From contig NC_134702.1 of NCBI RefSeq assembly GCF_043290135.1, positions 193,968,491-194,032,490 on the forward strand: a DNA stretch of 64,000 bases. Reading direction: 5' to 3'. The notes beneath the pieces were generated by a model. That model was not told the DNA's origin and did not search any database. It saw only the letters and a program-made list of their open reading frames with translations. A program made the position numbers and the translations under genes. Shown piece after piece: positions 33,113 through 45,702 of this stretch (position 1 is its first letter; every line of letters starts with the position of its first letter). This stretch comes from Rhipicephalus microplus. Lineage: Eukaryota > Arthropoda > Arachnida > Ixodida > Ixodidae.

Positions 33113-33877
33113 AGTGGAGTGAGACCATTTTTGGGTCGTCTTCGACAACCCCGTCGCCCCTTTATTTTCCCTCTCCCCGGAATAGATATGACTTTCAACA
33201 GTTATCGAGGCTTGCCCAACAGGGTCCTCTTCACATCCCAACGTTCCCTGAGCAACTGAGACGGTATTCCCTGAGACGGTATTCACTATACCGTCTAAAG
33301 GTGAAAGGCCCTCGGCTGAAATCTTGTGTCCCAAAAAAGTGAACTCATTGACGAAAAAAGACATTTATCGTTTAACCCCATTCAACTGTTTGCTATACAA
33401 GTCAAAACTGTAATGAGGCTCGCGTCATGGTCAGACTGAGTCTTCCCCCCCACAAGAATATCATCAACATAGCAAAATGTATTTTTGCAATTCTTTAAGA
33501 CCTGTGATATCACTTTTTGAAAAACTGCAGGCGCAGACTCCAGACCAAAGCATACACGCTTCAACCTGAACAAACCATCGTGTTTTATGAACGTCGTTAA
33601 ATCTCTACTGCTCTCTTCAGACAACAACTCATGATATGCCGATACTAAGCCTAATTTGGCAAAAATAAGTACTTTCATGAAACATTTGTAATAACTCTTC
33701 AACGTGTGGTAAAGGATACCCTTTAATGACAATTGCCTTATTGGGTTCTCGGAGATCCACACACAGTCGGCTTTTCCCATTCTTCTTGCGGAAGACGACG
33801 AGTGGCGACACCCACTCCGAGGAGTCAACACGTGCGACGACATCACACTCCTCGAGTCGTCGTAGCTCCGTAGACAC
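33092..33877 (-). pseudogene. Gypsy reverse transcriptase, broken
   Basis: Frame fragments give SEWVSPLVVFRKKNGKSRLCVDLREPNK (33629-33877), LRLKRVCFGLESAPAVFQK-type palm text and the intact catalytic box YVDDILV (33382-33846), then NEFTFLGHKISAEGL (33092-33364). Shifts near 33700 and 33370 separate them. The chain ends after the FLGH motif. Confidence 0.8.
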
Positions 33878-34965
33878 CTAGTTCCGAAGAGTTAGAGGCA
33901 ACCGTCGCAACTTAGATTCAACCGGAGTCATATCTGACGGACGTTGGATTCGATGAATGAAGCCTTGGACGAGACCCAACTCGTTGCTGAAGAGGTGCTC
34001 GAAGCCGGAAGGCACGTTGGAGGCACACTGCATTCTACATGATGCTAGATGACACGTTAAGGTAACGCCGTCGATCTGGATGCCCAGTAGTTGGATGGCA
34101 TCAAGCCTCAAGAGCATTGTGCCTTTGTTGGTGACGTAAAAAACAATGATGCAGGGCCACTGGAACACCGTCACTGGAACTTGAAAAGAGCCGATGACTC
34201 TGATGCTCTGTTTTGAGAATTTCTGCAGGTCTACGACAGCCTTGTACAGAACATGTTGTTGGCTGAAGTGACGCTGGAAGTCTTTGACAGTCACCAAAGA
34301 TACAGACGCTCCAATATCCACTAAGAGTTGCAGATGGACACCATCGACCACCACGAGGACGAATAAGATGCTTCTGGATGCAACGCCAAATGTAAGCACG
34401 GACGTCACAGGATGATACGAAGATACCACTGCTGAACTTGACGCTTGTTTATGAGCCTGGCGTTCCAGTACAACGCCGACAACTTTCTCGGCAGACACGA
34501 TCTGGATCTGGTCTGTCTTGCGACACATCTTCTCGAAATGTACCCGAGTGTTACACTTCCGACAACGCTGACTTTTTGCTGGACAATTTCGGAAAGACAA
34601 ACGATGATATCTGCTTCCACAGCGGCCACACGGTTGATGCGGTAAGTCACCTCGAGACTTTTCACTCTGAACTGCACTCCTGGACTCCGAAGATGACTGT
34701 GGTGGAAAGTAATTTGTTCTTTTCGGAACTTCTGTGGCGTCACGTCCATTCGAATACGTTGCGGTAATGCCGCGTCTTTCGCAGTTGCTTCGGCCATTAT
34801 TGCCATTTTCGTTTTCACGCCGCCATCTTGCGCGCCATGTCCGATCACTTGAACGCTTTCAGGTTGACCCAAAACAAACGCTCGATTAGCCATGTGCCAC
34901 GCTTCTAAGGTTTGCCCGATTTCTTCGGCCTTCTCTAATGACAGCTCTTCCCCATGCGCAAGCAA
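33878..34965 (-). pseudogene. Gypsy gag C-terminus, zinc knuckle and protease
   Basis: Gag text LLAHGEELSLEKAEEIGQTLEAW (34405-34965) is followed in a second frame by RCRKCNTRVHFEKMCRK, a CCHC knuckle. The retropepsin site reads LLVDIGASVSLV, so the usual Asp-Thr-Gly has become Asp-Ile-Gly. At least one shift lies near 34550. Confidence 0.75.
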
Positions 34966-35025
34966 TTTTTCTCTAACCCGCGGGTTCGAGGTACCGTGAA
35001 TTATTTGGTCGCGGACGCGTTGTGT

Positions 35026-35568
35026 TTACGTTACCCCAAATTTACATCTCACGGCCTTTTCTTTTAGAACCATCACATATTCCAAGAAATTTTCCCCGGG
35101 CAGTTGCTGCCGACTTGTGCATTTATGACATTCTACCAATGGGTTGAGAGACGCGGCAAAAAGCAGATCGAGTTGTTCCACGAGCGTTTGCAATTTCAAT
35201 CCAGCCGTAAACGATGAATTGCTTACGGACGCCGACGCGGGCGCCTCGTCACTTGGTGTAATGAACGCCGCATTTCCTTGAGTGTTTTGGGCTTCATCCT
35301 GTCCTGCTGCCGCAAAATATCTTCTCTGTCCCTCCCTTCCTAGTAGGCTAACCAGCGCCAACGCGCGTCGCGCGTCGTGCCAGCCGCCGCCACCGGCCGC
35401 TTCGAGATGGGTTTGAAACATTTTTTTTCTAATTAGACAATGAAATGGGGGGTAGCCCCGGCAGTTCAAGGGCAACAAAATGGCGTTCGAAAAGAGCCAT
35501 GCTGATAGGAGAGGCAAGAGAGTCGCAGAACGGAGCGAGGGCAAAAGCCTAAATTGAAATATCTGCAC
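35026..35568 (-). pseudogene. Gypsy gag N-terminal part
   Basis: The frame contains SRQQLPGENFLEYVMVLKEKAVRCKFG, matching the gag motif R..L.GE....Y...L..L...C.FG of insect and tick Gypsy elements. The N-terminal half is less certain. Gag continues beyond a break near 35000 into the neighbouring frame. Confidence 0.65.
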
Positions 35569-36009
35569 ACAAATTGTGCACGAGGCTTAGCACTCCTCGC
35601 AGACGCTAGAGGTGTCAGTCCATGCAGAACGCAACAAGGGCAGTACGAAAACTCACTCACGGCTCTTGATGGTTGCGGGGAACAAATCCCACGTACTCAT
35701 CGCCATGCTGTTGTGTCGGCGGGTGGCGTCCGGTACGACGGCAAGGGAAAGGCCCGACGACTGGACGCGGAACTCGTCACGCGCCGGCAATCGGCCCGCC
35801 GACGCAAGCGCGTCAAATGAACTCCACGGAAGCCCAACAACGACTCGGCTGACCAGCAGCCGTTTATTAAAACCACACCACGAAGCGACGTGAACACACG
35901 TAATTGGCCATTGACAAATACGTGCGCTGGTCTGCAATGACATCTATATATAAAGCACACAACAACGCAACAAACACTGCGCATCCTTCTCAAGGATGTT
36001 GCCACAATA

Positions 36010-37560
36010 CCACAAGCAGCATACGAGGATCCTGAAGCGGTTTTTAAATTTTCGTACAAACACACTGGATCATCCTAAGAGTCATTTGCAGAATTATTTC
36101 AGCTATCTGCGTAAACTGCGTAAATATTACGCCTTAAAGTTGCGAATTGCCGCACATCGCTGCGACAAATTCAAACCGAATTTCAACCGCCTATTCACAG
36201 AACGACATGCTCTGATAACGTGACGCCACCCAGAATGCTGAACTGATTGGTTGTAGAACGCGTGGAAGTAAGATTCACTCGTAGCATGGCGGAACTTGTA
36301 GGAGCTGACATCAAGCACTTCGCGATCTTCGTCTCTGTGGCCAGTTGGCGTACGTGCTGCCGGGTGCACTGCATGGTAGCCTCTGACATCGCGCGCTACA
36401 TGTCGGCGTACAAACTCGGAGGTCTAGACTCTGCGAAGCTGAAATCGTCAAATACGCTTACGAGAGCTCTGCTATCGCCAGCGATGCCGGCGTTTATGGG
36501 GACACTTATGGAGGCACTTATGGGTTGCGAAGGAGGGTATGGTATAATTGTCAGTAGCAGCCTTGCTACATGGCGTGTCACTAAAGTTGTGGTGCGAATG
36601 ATTTGGTGTTGATGTAACCTAACAAAGACGAAATTTGAAAAAGCTTTGCGGGGTCACTTTTAAATAACGAGAATGTTTTCCCACATGAACGGGCCCTCTA
36701 CGTGAACAAGATACTCATAACTTCAAAAGGTCTTGGAAAGGCTACGAAAGTGTATCAGACGAGATGACCTGGGTGGGAACCTGTTCTGCTGTTATTATTA
36801 TCTTATGCGCAACAAATACACCCAGGCAGACATGGTTCTCGCATTTCATGACTCGAATGCAGAAAAAAATTGAATCAAAGCGGTTGTTGTTACTGAAGAG
36901 TAGTTATACTAGGTAGTTTAAATTTGGTTTGTTAGTGCCAGTCCGTTCACTTGACCTGATATAAGTGGTGTTATTATGTTCAGTGAACTAGCGAGAATGG
37001 ATTGAATGCGCAATTTTCCCGAACAATTGGCAAATTCGTGCAGCAAGCGTAACGTTCAGCGGTGCGCTGAGCGAGTAATAATGATAATAACAATTCGACG
37101 CACCAGAACATCGTTTTTGTGTTGAACTCGCTATAGAGTATATGCTACCCATACAGCAGAAAAAAAGACTTTTTCAGCTAATATGCGTCTTTAACAAAAT
37201 CACGAATTATTTCCTGCTCTATCTTGTTAGAGAAATGCACCGTTTATTGAAGAAGTCTTGAATACTAACGTATTTTATAACCGTTATGGAATCAATATGT
37301 ACTTAAAGTAATTAACAACTTCGGGTTGGCGTGTATTATCAAAGGCTGGAAAGTTGCATCGGATGTGCTTTTGTAGTGTTTGTTATGGTTCAATATAAAT
37401 TGTGACTTTCATCTAGTGCCATTCATTATAGATAGCTTTTTTATAATTTATTTTAATATATTTGAAATTCTTCATATTTTTAGTGGTATGATGGCCCACA
37501 TGCGCTTCCTATTCTTCTTACAATGCCGCTTTCAACTGCCTTCAATTTTCCACTTAGTTT
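36010..37560. other. Unannotated stretch, no gene seen
   Basis: Several open frames of 60-120 codons occur (for example 36247-36612 +), but none has a recognisable domain or supporting signals. The right half is A/T-rich. Confidence 0.5.
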
Positions 37561-37583
37561 TTTTTTTATTTTCTGGGTGAAGT

Positions 37584-37822
37584 TATGATGATGATACGTG
37601 GGTTTTAACGTCCCAAAACCACCGCGTGATTATGAGAGACACCGTTGTGGAAGGATCTGGAAATTCTGAATCCCTGGGGTTCTTTAACGTGCACATAAAT
37701 TTGAGCACACGGGCATACATTTTCGCCTACATATAAAATGCAGCCGCCGCAGCCGTTATTTGAACCCGCGACCTGCGGATCAACGGCCGAGTACATTAGT
37801 GACTGGAGTACTACGGCGGTGG
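37584..37822 (-). mobile_element. Ruka-like SINE, diverged
   Basis: From the (ATC)n-type tail near 37584 the body GGTTTTAACGTCCCAAAACC and TTCTTTAACGTGCAC leads to GCAGCCGCCGCAGCC and a degraded head. No clear target duplication remains, so this is an older copy. Confidence 0.85.
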
Positions 37823-38119
37823 TCCTGCGTGATGAGGTCGGTAAACTTTGAAAGGCAGCTATTATTCTGCCAAACGTAACCACGGGCATACAGTGCGCTT
37901 ACGTATCTCTTACTTTGTAAAGTAAACTCAGATTCGAACGTAGGTGTTTCGCATCATTTCCAGATAATAATTTCTAACTACTGTATTTCTAACTACTGTT
38001 TTTTTAATAAACCCCTTGCAGTATGTACGCTGAACAATGCGCAAACTTATTAAGCAGATCAATGAGCAGAACAATGAGCAAACTTAAAATGTCACTTTTG
38101 TTGTGTTCAACCTTCTCAG

Positions 38120-39240
38120 TTCATGATAACAGTCACCTCGAACGTTTATCAAAATAAAGGCATAGAGTCAAAAAGGCGGCCGAGTAGGAGGAGATGCTCC
38201 CAGTCAGAGACTCTTTCTGAAGAATGCCCTTCGGCCTATGAAACATGCACGAGCGGTGAACGAAATCTGACCGCAGGCGACGTGATCAGAGCGTCTATTT
38301 CTGTGCAATCGACGCCTTCTCGGGAAACCTTGTTTGTGAGGAGCAAGGCATTAGCGAGAGATATTAGAGCTGCCCTACAAGCTAAACGGCTGAGCGTAAA
38401 ACCAGAACAGCATAATGAAAAGAACCAGAGGAAACCAGTGCCTCCATAGCCGACACGTCGCTCAAGCGACGCGGGACAGGCAGCACCAACGTCGTCTTAC
38501 ATGGCTCCTCATGCACCAACGACCACGAAGATCCCTGTCATGGAAGCTGCAAGTGATAAGCCTGATGTCTTTAACAAATGGGCACGTGTCCCATCAACAT
38601 TGTCTTCTGCTATGATCGTCTAGAGGCGCGCTTCTGCGAACGCTGTGCTCGGAACGGGCAGTGGAATCCTTGCCAAAGATGCCATTGTAGTGCCGTCGCA
38701 AGAGTCGGTGGCATCTGTCAATAAAGCGAAACTGAATAAAGGCTCGCTCCAAGTCGACGCCACATCAGCTACTTATAGTGCATGGGACGTGGTGAAACCT
38801 TGCGTAAGTTCGTGAGCGCTCAAGTTCAACCAGCGACTAAACGCGAAACACGTGAAAGTGGGCCTTCAGAGTCATTGACGTAGGTGCACCGCCTGAAACA
38901 CGCATGGGTGGCAGCGGCCAGTCAGACAGTAAGAAGAACCACAACGTCTCCGCAGAGAAGCGCCCGTCGATGGAAGCGCATCCACCACTTTCATTTAATG
39001 TGCATCTGCAAAGCGCTAACACTAAAAGAGTTCTCGGGGACGACGCCAATGCACTCGCCACCACCGAAAAAGGTGAAAACACGCGTGCTCTGGCGTTACT
39101 CCAAAAGCGCCGAAGAAAAGCGAAGACATGCAGCCACCTGCTTAACTACAATGCGAGACTTCGGGGACGTCGTTTGGAGCTGTTAGAGAGTCGGCCATCA
39201 CTGTGTTAGAGGACTCTTCGGAAACTGAAAATTTCCTGAG
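38120..39240 (+). pseudogene. Decayed low-complexity coding region of unknown function
   Basis: A strong acceptor-like string, GTTCAACCTTCTCAG, precedes 38120. From ATG at 38123 one frame can be followed for about 230 codons to 38815, interrupted only by two TAG codons (38447 and near 38620). It is rich in Ser, Thr, Ala, Arg and Lys, without predicted secondary structure (APTSSYMAPHAPTTTKIPV). After a shift, a second stretch (38884-39209) reads GAPPETRMGGSGQSDSKKN and LLQKRRRKAKTCSHLLNYN. I do not recognise a family. The long frame with few stops suggests a once-coding exon, perhaps linked to the exon at 41720. Confidence 0.4.
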
Positions 39241-39542
39241 CTGCGGTAGAAGCACTACGCCAATGAGTACTTATTTCGTGATATATGGCATCGCGTGTTG
39301 TGCGCGAAGTGCTTTTCATACACAATGAGCTCCTTGAAATATTAGGTGCAATTTAGCAGCTAAGTTTGCGAAAAACAACTGAATATTGTTGTGTTGTACC
39401 CCATATTACTCCTGTGAATACGTGATGTTTAACTTTGCAATAACAAAACTTGCGTAGTATGATCGTCGAAAGAGTCGGGCTTTTTTTATGAATCGTATAT
39501 ATGTGCTATAGGCGAACGCAATATTTTAATCAAAAGAAGCTT

Positions 39543-39797
<255 letters not shown>

Positions 39798-39857
39798 TAA
39801 ATACAGCTTCATTTTGGTTCGGGGTCCATGCCGCAAAGTAGTTATAAAAAACAAACA

Positions 39858-40100
39858 ATCAGTCAATCAGTCAACAAACTTTATTTGGGTCTTCAAAAAC
39901 TACAGAGCCGCGGTTGCTGGCCGCGCCCTTGTTGAGGTTGGTAGACTGTGGTGTTCCACACTTTCGCGGGCCTTTTGGACAGTTCCTAACTGTTTGTGGA
40001 AATGGCTGGTTTTGACGGCTTCGTACCAGTCCTCTTGTTTACTGAAAGAGGCATTTTGTAACGCCGAACATTACCAGAGCGTGTGAGCTAACAAGCAATA
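39858..40100 (-). pseudogene. LINE 3'-terminal fragment
   Basis: On the minus strand a frame reads NASFSKQEDWYEAVKTSHFHKQLGTVQKARE, like the C-terminal end of ORF2 in tick LINEs. A stop, AATAAA and a (TTGACTGA)n tail near 39860-39880 follow. Heavily 5'-truncated, as usual for LINEs. Confidence 0.55.
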
Positions 40101-41700
40101 CTCTCCGTAGCATTAAAGGGGGGGGGGGGATGTATGGATGTATCAATGTGTGAAGCAAAGCGACTGAACCTTCCTTTCGACGGGAAAGATCCCAATTGTA
40201 ACATTCTCAGGGTGGAAGATTAAGGTTAATTCAGCCTTGTGCGTGGGAATGGGAATTCCAGCGCCTAATCACAAGGTGTTTCACTATGATTGGAAAAGAG
40301 AGGAATGGGTCGAAGTTATGCTTTTATTCCGGATTGCCTATAGCTTATTGGGACCATCGCGGAATGTCAGACATCGCGCTTGGCCGTGAACAAGTTCATT
40401 CGGGTTCGGTTAGTTGGGCTTTATATATATTCCCACGCGGCGCTGAGTCGCATATGATAGTGTGAAAGGCATAAAATTATCTTTGCTTGATTATAGCCGC
40501 CGCTTCCTTTGAGATGAGACCAGATAAAAAGGCCCGGATGGCTGATCTAGATTTCTTGTATATGTAAGGCTGCGGAGGGTTGTTGAAAGCTAGACCGAAG
40601 GCAGCTTTATCGACCGCTGCAACCATGAAATGTCTAACTGAAGCTGCATTGAGGATCATCCGACGTAGATCAGCTACAGCAGCTACAAAATACGTTTCCT
40701 CAAGTAGCTTTTTGTTAGAACACGCCTTCAACTTCCAACGCAGCGCTGCGGATGGCAGAGTTTCAAGTATCTACGTAAGAAACGTTTGCAACCATGGTTG
40801 CCAGCTTTAGTTCTTGTGGCGGTCGTGCCTTAGAAAATTGTGAAACAAGGAACCTCATGTCCAAGGAAGGCTATACCACAACGATAATTGAATGTGGACA
40901 AATGAGAGTCAGCGTATTTTGGCCCTTTATACGAATTTTAGGTGGAAATTTTTAGACACTACGTACTGATCAGCCTAATTCGCGAAAAAAAAAACAGAAC
41001 ATACATTTTCCCGTACATTAGTGAAAATACTTTCGTAACGTCTGTGGGGCTCATACTTCACCATATAATTTTGAGTTCAGTTATAAAATCAGATTTGTTG
41101 TGTGGGAGCGCATATTATCTCACACTCTCGCTCATCTGAACCTTTTCGAGATTGTCACATCACCATGATGACAACACGCAAGCGCCTAGACGACGTATGG
41201 GCGGTTTTTCCGCAATGTGATTGTCATTACAAGTGTGTGGGGGTGCTGTACATATCTCTATAGTGACGAAAGTTTCAGAACGACGGACTTCTATGTGTAG
41301 CAATCTTAGTTTAATTCCTGCCATATTGCAACAACTACGGACCCAGATTAACGTGTCCAAACTCACGCATACCAGCAAAATAAGCGAAACAATTATTATT
41401 TTCTTTCAGGCTTCTTCAGCACGCATATTTGTATGTGTATTTATATCCTATAAACTGAATATTTACATAGCGCTTACACAGTCCACGAACAGATAAGATT
41501 GAGAGCCTAGCTCAATTGAGAATATTTAGTTAATGGTGATCTGGGCACACTAGCCAATAATTACGCAGCCATTGAATGGGCTTCATTGGAAAACCTAGTC
41601 TCTGTGTAACACTCCACTACTTGGTTTTTTGCCAATTCTTATGAATAAGTATTTGCCGGTTTCGTAAGGACATGTATCAACATGGTCAACCGGTTGTGGT
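40100..41700. other. Unannotated stretch, no gene seen
   Basis: A G-run of ten lies near 40120. Open frames up to 90 codons (40477-40731 -, 41221-41496 +) show no domain. No repeat from the families in this window is recognised. Confidence 0.5.
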
Positions 41701-41719
41701 CTTTTCCTTGAATTGAAAG

Positions 41720-42135
41720 TATAAGAAGAAGAAGAAGTCGAAGATAGCACCGGAACGGCTGAATGATGTCGTCAATGTGGAAGCCTTCGACGTCCGTTTG
41801 CCAGCCGAAGCACCGGCTATGATGGTTACCGACGAAGTCTCAACGTCCGAATGGAGCGGCAGTGATCCGGACGTGGGCCGTGAAGGCCGCCACGACAGCC
41901 TTCCACCGTTTGACGATACGGACGTCGAAATGGGTAAGCTGGTAAACAAGATTATGTTTGATGCAAACAATATTTATATGGCAACTCCGTCAACGCTTTT
42001 CTTGACTCTAGTTGGGTACTTGGCCACGTGGTGGTCGATTAACATGCTCAATATTGTATAAGTGATTCATATATCAAACTTATTTGCACCACAGCTAGGT
42101 AAAAACAGGTGCCGTATATCTATAATAAACATGTA
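41720..42135 (+). CDS. Candidate terminal exon: acidic protein with C-terminal membrane segment
   Basis: An acceptor-like string (GGTCTTTTCCTTGAATTGAAAG) precedes 41720, and an in-frame TGA lies directly upstream at 41714, so this frame would need splicing. The 113-codon frame begins with a basic run (YKKKKKSKIAPERLNDVV). An acidic middle follows (STSEWSGSDPDVG, PPFDDTDVEMG), then a hydrophobic C-terminal segment (TLFLTLVGYLATWWSINML) ending at 42061. AATAAA lies at 42124-42129, 63 bp after the stop. No stop or shift interrupts it and no transposon text is visible, so it could be a living host gene; a tail-anchored membrane protein is a reasonable reading. The family is not recognised. Confidence 0.45.
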
Positions 42136-42139
42136 GGTG

Positions 42140-44400
42140 TCCTAAACATGGCTGTCTGCTCCACATAAAGCAGTTGCTCAGTAACCGTCCCGACTTGTTT
42201 TTGTGGAAACCAAGTTTTATGTAAGCGTCTTTGTTGAGTTGTAGCCCTGGAAGCTTGAAATACAAGGTAATCGTTTACATGGGTGATAAGCTCTATCCCC
42301 CCAGCCACTGATTACCGACAGTAAGATATTCTTCGTGGTGTCTTCACCAATCTCAAATGCAATTAAAAAGGTGAAATTCTCATCAATTAAAGCAACTAAA
42401 ATATTTAAAAATTGAGAACGTTATAGGAACTCTTGGGGAGTTCATCACCTTTTTTAATTCTATCCACAAGCTCTTGCTATACATAGCGTGATTACTGACA
42501 ATAAATTTCACATAACTTTTCTTACTAGGATTTCTTTTTTGTTTGTTTCATTGGCTGACATGCATGCTTTATACATTTAAAATACATAGACATTTTTTGT
42601 ATACTCAAGCTTCTTCTATGTGTACGCGGAGAAAAAATAACTTTTTTAATCAATGCAGTTGTCAAATTCTTTTATGTTTACGTGGAAATGAATAAACTGT
42701 TTTATTCGATGCAATTTACAAATTCTTTGATATTTACGTGGACAAGGATAAACTGTTTTATACAATGCAATTTACGAATTCTGATTAGCATTGAGCTTAT
42801 AAATTTATCACCGTCTGGCCTGAAAGCTAAGAAACATCGCGCAGAAAATTTAAACTGCCAAGAATTTATGGCGTTTCTATGAATCAAAGTTCTTTTTTTT
42901 ACCTGCTCAGTCAGTGCAGTATAAGAACACGAAAACCTGATTGCATGTAGAGAGACCAGTTAAGGTTCTTTTTTTTTAGGTATGGTTACTTTGTGACTTA
43001 CTTCTCACCAGCAATTCATTTCTCTTACATTTGATGTAAGTGAACAAAATAGTAATTTATCATTTTATGCGTGTCGAGAGGAAAGACTTCCCTGACTGAA
43101 ATGACACCTTCAGGTAAATTTTAAAGGCCTACGGAAAGGAGATTTTCCTTGTCTAAGACAATAACTTAGCGGCCCTCAGATATTTAAGTCTACTCCTCTC
43201 GTATGTGGCACAAATGGCAAGCTCCCGCACAAAACATGTATTCCCATAAATCCTGCTGGCATCGCCTTTATCACTTTTACGTCAAAACTGAAGTATTCTT
43301 TTTATGAAAGATAACTACGGCAAATTTTCTAAAAAAAAACGCTGAACGATTTGGCTTGATAGTTAGATGACAGCAAAAAAAAAGAAGGGCGGAGGGGGGA
43401 GCAGTGGCGCACTTGTGGGGCCAGTGGAAGAAACCCTGAGCTTATAGCCTTCGTCCGCCTCCTCCTTATCTTCTTCCCCAATATATTTCTATTCCCGCCT
43501 CCTAGTACACTGTACTACACAAAACTGCGATATGTGTTACCCTTGCCTTTCACCTCACCACCACTCCTCATTACAGCCACTAGATATACACTCAGAATCA
43601 CGATGCTATGCATAACCCTTCTTCTCCTCTCTTTCCTTTACTCACCGTCACATACTCCTCATTCTCACTTCTTTTACCCACTTCTTTGCTATAATATAGT
43701 ATGCTCATTGTGCGCCTAAGGACAGGCTTTCGAGAAAAAAAGCGAGTATATGTAAAACGAGGCTGGGCTCACCATATCTTAACAATTCTGACCCTCACTC
43801 AGTCATTCACTGCAGCACAACGCAGCTTTTTGCAACTCACAGAGCTCTGATTTTGAACAAAGAAATACCTAACTCGACGAAGACGGGGGGACAAAAACGC
43901 TATGCTGACTAGACCCATATTTTAATAAGTTTGCGCGTCAACATGCTCAGGGCAAAACTCAATGTAGAAGGTTTTTGAATAGCGTACGCTAAGTTATAAA
44001 GTGTATGCAGCGTTTGCGTATGGGCACATTATGAGTTTCCGATACCGTTTGTTCCCCGCAAACGCTGATGAATGCTTTAGTGGCAGCAAAGTGGCTTTGT
44101 GGTTTTTGCGGGCCGTACGTTATTACGTATTTTTTGCGGGCAGACCGCAAACGATAACGCTGGTTAGTGTTATGAGGCATGTGCCGTGGCAGCGACAGCA
44201 ACAGATAGCATTCGCGTGCGCCATTCTAAGACACATCGAGGAAAAGAATCCTCTGGCATTGCAAAATCACGATTGCGAAAGAAATATCCATTGATTTTCG
44301 CAAATCGTTATAGCTTCGTTGTTAACAACAGTTTGTGCAATTCTGCACTACAGAGCTTAATAAAGTTGAACTATATAAGTTACCATTCTTGGACGTTTTC
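42140..44400. other. Unannotated A/T-rich stretch
   Basis: No coding sequence or recognised element. Two short tandem-like blocks occur at 42640-42780 (TTTACGTGGA...ATAAACTGTTTTAT, twice). Confidence 0.5.
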
Positions 44401-44404
44401 AGTG

Positions 44405-44425
44405 ATATATATATATATATATATA

Positions 44426-44488
<63 letters not shown>

Positions 44489-44495
44489 ATAATGA

Positions 44496-44549
<54 letters not shown>

Positions 44550-44550
44550 T
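44405..44550 (+). repeat. (AT)n/(TG)n and (GATA)n microsatellites
   Basis: About 80 bp of AT repeats with a short TGTGTGTG block is followed by about 13 GATA repeats at 44497-44548. Confidence 0.95.
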
Positions 44551-44581
44551 CTACACAGTTTGCTACATGACACATGCTGCA

Positions 44582-44757
44582 CCACTAGTAGGAGATCCCA
44601 CTTTAGTCTTTACGAAGAACATCCTGCGTTAAAAATTACGCAGGTGGTGGGGCGCAGTACGAGGAGTAGATCCACCAGTAGGAGATCCCACTTCAGTCTT
44701 TACGAAGAACATCCTGCGTTAAAAATTACGCAGGTGGTGGGGCACAGTACGAGGAGG
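44582..44757 (+). repeat. 90-bp tandem duplication with internal hairpin
   Basis: Two copies, 44582-44671 and 44672-44757, differ at only a few bases. Each contains CCTGCGTtaaaaattACGCAGG, a 7-bp stem with an 8-nt loop. The near identity implies a recent duplication. Confidence 0.9.
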
Positions 44758-44759
44758 AA

Positions 44760-45660
44760 TGGGAGCGCGTACACGCGCGTCGACGTGTTGCGTCAGCGGG
44801 CATCTGGTGCTTAGTGTCTCTCTCCGCTGCTGCCGTGCTCTGCCTACTGCTGCTGCAGCTGCGCAACGACAAGGGACTCTCAGCCATGCTGTCACGCTTC
44901 ATGGAAGCCGCACTTGCTCTACGCTTGGGAGGCTATAGTTGAATGACGCCTAGTGCTGCCGCTTGGATGATATTACCTTGTTCCTATTACCTTGTTCCGA
45001 GTGATTTTTTTGGCAAATATCAATAACTGGAATGCCACTGACCTGAGCAGCTGTTTGCACAACTTGTTGCTGTGTGATAGTTAATTACCGTTAAGGAATT
45101 TGCTTTTTTTGTATCGGAATAAGTTTGTTGTATTGGAACACATTGTTCTACTTAGTTTTTTTTTTCGTTATGTCCAATAGAACATGCCATCGCGAGAAGA
45201 GGCCAAAAACGAGCTCTGCCACAAAAAATATATTTGCTTGTACTGCGTGATCATCGCTGTATTATGGGTAACGTGATTGTGATAAGCGACATAAGTAGGC
45301 TGCAGTAGCACTTAGGTTATTCGTCAATTTGGGCTATCAAGCAAAACTTACTTTGGTTCTGATTGAGGGCACACAAAGAAAATAAGCTACATGGGTATAG
45401 AGTGCGGCAAAAGTGTTAATAGGATAGCAATACAATAATTTCAAAATAAGGAGCATGAGGTGTTAAGCACAGGCTGTAGCGAACTATCTACAATACAGAC
45501 TAGCACTAAAGTAGCAAGCTGACAATAAGTTATCAAAAATGCCAGGCCAGCATAGAAGGTGCAGCACAGTCACAACGAAAGCTTCAACAGCGGCTTGTTA
45601 GAGCTTTTTGATTCATAACACTCATTAAGTAACTGCTGCAAGCACCCTTGCTTGATACCC
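44760..45660. other. Unannotated stretch, no gene seen
   Basis: The first 180 bp are GC-rich (CTGCTGCTGCAGCTGCGC), the rest A/T-rich. Nothing recognised. Confidence 0.5.
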
Positions 45661-45665
45661 ACTAT

Positions 45666-45702
45666 GGCATTATTAATAACCTTTTGGGTTATTAATAATG
45701 CC
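45666..45702. repeat. Perfect 16-bp inverted repeat, 5-nt loop
   Basis: GGCATTATTAATAACC, loop TTTTG, GGTTATTAATAATGCC. It sits alone in unannotated sequence and could form a strong hairpin in DNA or RNA. Confidence 0.95.

Larger units (their letters stand above)
33092..36000 (-). mobile_element. Gypsy-like LTR retrotransposon remnant
   Basis: On the minus strand the order is a possible 5' LTR (about 35690-36000), gag, zinc knuckle, protease and RT. It stops at about 33092 before RNase H and integrase, beside the globin-like pseudogene. The LTR call rests on a TATA-like TTTATATATAG near 35945 and an AATAAA near 35868; no second LTR was found to confirm its limits. Confidence 0.7.

Noticed and set aside
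36247..36612. A 121-codon plus-strand frame.
   Set aside because: It needs a non-ATG start and has no recognisable domain or context.
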